Of a stretch of 64,000 nucleotides of DNA, positions 63,598 to 64,000 are shown in pieces. The notes under the pieces were generated by a model. The model had not been told where the DNA came from. It did not search any database and worked only from the letters and a program-made list of their open reading frames with translations. Where the stretch lies: the NCBI GenBank assembly GCA_039519185.1, contig CM076851.1, positions 49,768,751 to 49,832,750 of the forward strand. The letters run 5' to 3'. The translations under genes were made by a program, and so were the position numbers. The first letter of the stretch is position 1, and each line of letters opens with the position of its first letter. This stretch comes from Astragalus membranaceus. Lineage: Eukaryota; Streptophyta; Magnoliopsida; Fabales; Fabaceae.

Positions 63598-64000
63598 ATG
63601 GCAATCTTAAGTGACCCCGATCAACCTCAACCAGAGAATCAGAATCCTCCAGCTTCAGGCTCAGAGAATGAAAATGGAACAGGCCAAGGCCCCGAGGTAC
63701 AGAATCAGAACCATTCAGCTCCTGGTAACTCCAGTCAAGGGGATCCTGAATTGAGAAATGAAATGAATGCCATGAAGGCACAGATGAGCGAGATGATGAG
63801 ACTCCTGTTGTCCTTGAAGAATGGAAATGACTTCAGAGCTGCTCAGTGGCCTCCCTATGGCCTTCCTTTGGGCTATAGTCCTCCAAATCAAGGGGCTAGC
63901 CCAGGAGCTAGTCCCGGGGCGATAGCTGAGAATGTACAGCCAACGCCTGTCGGGTCAGAAGGAATGGCTGGTGAACCCCAGGTTCTGATCCCACATACAA
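63598..64000 (+). CDS. Ogre-type gag, N-terminal 134 codons, open at the window end
   Basis: An ATG at 63598 opens a frame that runs to the window edge with no stop. It starts MAILSDPDQPQPENQNPP, contains the short helix LRNEMNAMKAQMSEMMRLLL and continues with WPPYGLPLGYSPPNQGASPG. This Pro/Gly-rich opening after a helical MxxMKxQMxEM motif is typical of Ogre-type gag proteins. The core and zinc knuckle lie beyond the window. Confidence 0.8.
   Translation, partial: MAILSDPDQPQPENQNPPASGSENENGTGQGPEVQNQNHSAPGNSSQGDPELRNEMNAMKAQMSEMMRLLLSLKNGNDFRAAQWPPYGLPLGYSPPNQGASPGASPGAIAENVQPTPVGSEGMAGEPQVLIPHT

Larger units (their letters stand above)
56701..64000 (+). mobile_element. Ogre-type Ty3/gypsy element, 5' part (continues beyond the window)
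   Basis: A 3412-bp LTR (56701-60112) starts TGTTATATCC and ends GGGCGCAACA. It is followed by an Ogre-type primer-binding site (TGGCGACTTCACTGGGGAC), a leader of about 0.98 kb, an intact ORF1 of 691 codons, a 409-bp spacer and the start of gag at 63598. Ogre elements are known for very long LTRs and an extra ORF before gag. The target site would be GTTAT (56696-56700); the 3' LTR is outside the window. It inserted into the CACTA element. Confidence 0.9.

Overview
The window is plant nuclear repeat DNA. I see no host gene, rRNA or tRNA gene that I can support; nearly every recognisable segment is a transposable element or a piece of one. The mix (Ty3/gypsy Tat, Athila-like and Ogre-type elements, Tekay-like solo LTRs, Ty1/copia, L1-like LINEs, tRNA-derived SINEs, hAT, CACTA, Harbinger-like and Helitron DNA) points to a eudicot. 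The Ogre-type element (long LTR, Ogre-style primer-binding site, extra ORF before gag) makes a legume a reasonable guess, but the species is not determined.

Layout. 1-2.6 kb: broken Tat-type gypsy pol on the minus strand plus an LTR-like tail. 2.6-9.1 kb: hAT-type MITEs, a poly(A)-tailed retroposon, a LINE, and an hAT element inside that LINE. 9.26-13.2 kb: a Tekay-like solo LTR carrying a second solo LTR with AATCGATT repeats. 13.5-16.2 kb: a LINE tail, then a Helitron-like element with tandem repeats. 17.46-35.95 kb: an old Ty1/copia element opened by four later insertions (Tekay-like solo LTR, complete Tat element, hAT MITE, SINE). 36-42.4 kb: SINE, nested MITEs, hairpin-rich DNA and gene fragments. 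42.4-45.4 kb: truncated Athila-like element joined to a truncated Tat element. 45.6-47 kb: broken hAT transposase. 49-54.4 kb: LINE pieces, SINE, twin MITEs, and a second AATCGATT solo LTR. 54.4-56.7 kb: CACTA element, cut by an Ogre-type element (56.7 kb to the window end) whose LTR, ORF1 and start of gag are visible.

The most complete element is the Tat retrotransposon at 21108-31720. It has perfect 5-bp target duplications, 443-bp LTRs that differ at one position, an unbroken 1923-codon gag-pol on the minus strand, and on the opposite strand a separate three-exon gene (769 codons) with its own TATA box. It looks recent and may be autonomous.

Three non-coding patterns stand out. The Ogre-type LTR holds six hairpins of identical geometry (8-bp stem, 19-nt loop containing a second 4-bp stem) whose stems change in a compensatory way. 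Two unrelated-looking solo LTRs share AATCGATT octamers spaced about 32 bp. Two Tekay-like solo LTRs share two pairs of 13-bp palindromes, 21 bp apart within a pair.
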